Positions 61,532-61,658 of a DNA stretch of 61,658 nt are shown piece after piece; the stretch's first letter is position 1; each line of letters opens with the position of its first letter. The notes under the pieces were generated by a model, which was not told where the DNA came from, did no database searches, and saw only the letters and a list, made by a program, of their open reading frames with translations. Position numbers and translations under genes: made by a program. Origin of the DNA: Planctomycetota bacterium (GTDB lineage: Bacteria; Planctomycetota; Phycisphaerae; WQYP01); contig JAJYDW010000015.1 of NCBI GenBank assembly GCA_021790385.1, positions 1 through 61,658 of the forward strand, written 5' to 3'.

Positions 61532-61658
61532 CTAGTGTAGTGTCCCTAACGCTTCTTTACACTTGGCAACTTTCGCCAAGACTGTGTCGGCATCTTTGGT
61601 CCAGGTAAATACTTTCGGGTTGGTGTTGTGGGCGTCAAGGAATCGGTGAATGGCGGTC
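61532..61658 (-). CDS. IS630-family transposase, C-terminal fragment
   Basis: Visible as 41 codons running out of the right edge and ending in TAG at 61532. The residues IHRFLDAHNTNPKVFTWTKD and ADTVLAKVAKCKEALGTLH match the end of IS630-family DDE transposases (the FxWTKxAdxIL pattern). The catalytic domain would lie beyond the window. It suggests an insertion sequence starting at about 61510-61530. The terminal inverted repeat cannot be assigned with one end only. Confidence 0.8.
   Translation of the reverse strand, partial: TAIHRFLDAHNTNPKVFTWTKDADTVLAKVAKCKEALGTLH

Overview
The window looks like a chromosomal contig from a Planctomycetes bacterium, most likely of the Phycisphaerae. The evidence is the combination of PEP-CTERM sorting tails, a type IV pseudopilin-like secreted protein with the planctomycete-style DGHV C-terminus, very large secreted proteins of carbohydrate-locus type, and GC-rich housekeeping genes (carA, rpsP-trmD-rplS without rimM, gpsA, dnaE, panC). 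The taxonomic call is inferred from gene content only. I saw no tRNA, rRNA or CRISPR.

Left part (1-12.5 kb): carA, small lipoproteins and a cupin, then a minus-strand unit of a coiled-coil outer-membrane porin followed by two YceI-family secreted proteins. Next come a carboxymuconolactone-decarboxylase-like protein and a NarL-type response regulator with an eroded receiver site. The ribosomal operon rpsP-trmD-rplS and an aldo/keto reductase follow.

Centre-left (12.9-36.6 kb): a 24-kb plus-strand locus that appears to be an undescribed glycan-utilisation system. A GntR/LacI-hybrid regulator, apparently read from a near-leaderless promoter, precedes a PEP-CTERM protein and a pseudopilin-like protein. 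Three exported paralogues of about 1,100 residues follow. They have an N-terminal amidotransferase-like domain and a CehA/McbA (PHP)-like fold that has lost its metal-binding histidines. Among them lie a small protein that joins the same N-terminal domain to an H-X9-DG tail, a six-hairpin-glycosidase-like protein and a Tat-type lipoprotein of GH42-like fold. The locus ends with a cytoplasmic glycosidase-like protein, a creatininase-family hydrolase overlapping it by 4 bp, and a sugar transporter of MFS/GPH type. I infer export of the large proteins, extracellular or periplasmic processing, uptake by the transporter and final cytoplasmic cleavage. The substrate is unknown.

Centre-right (36.6-49.3 kb): a MITE-like inverted-repeat element, a DegT-type aminotransferase, a second aldo/keto reductase and a DUF6788-like gene with a palindromic promoter. 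A PEP-CTERM island follows: two tandem HAF-repeat proteins and a 1,580-residue protein with 576-bp internal repeats. It is divergent from a LuxR-type regulator with a hydrophobic C-terminal tail. An identical 14-bp box (CTACGTAAAAATAC) lies in front of both the giant gene and the regulator gene.

Right part (49.3 kb to the end): gpsA, a HAD-like protein, a flavin reductase, a duplicated AsnC/siroheme-decarboxylase-like protein, dnaE, a second inverted-repeat intergenic region, a BatA-like membrane protein, panC, an MbfA-type ferritin-VIT iron exporter, a small membrane protein, and the C-terminus of an IS630-family transposase cut by the window edge.
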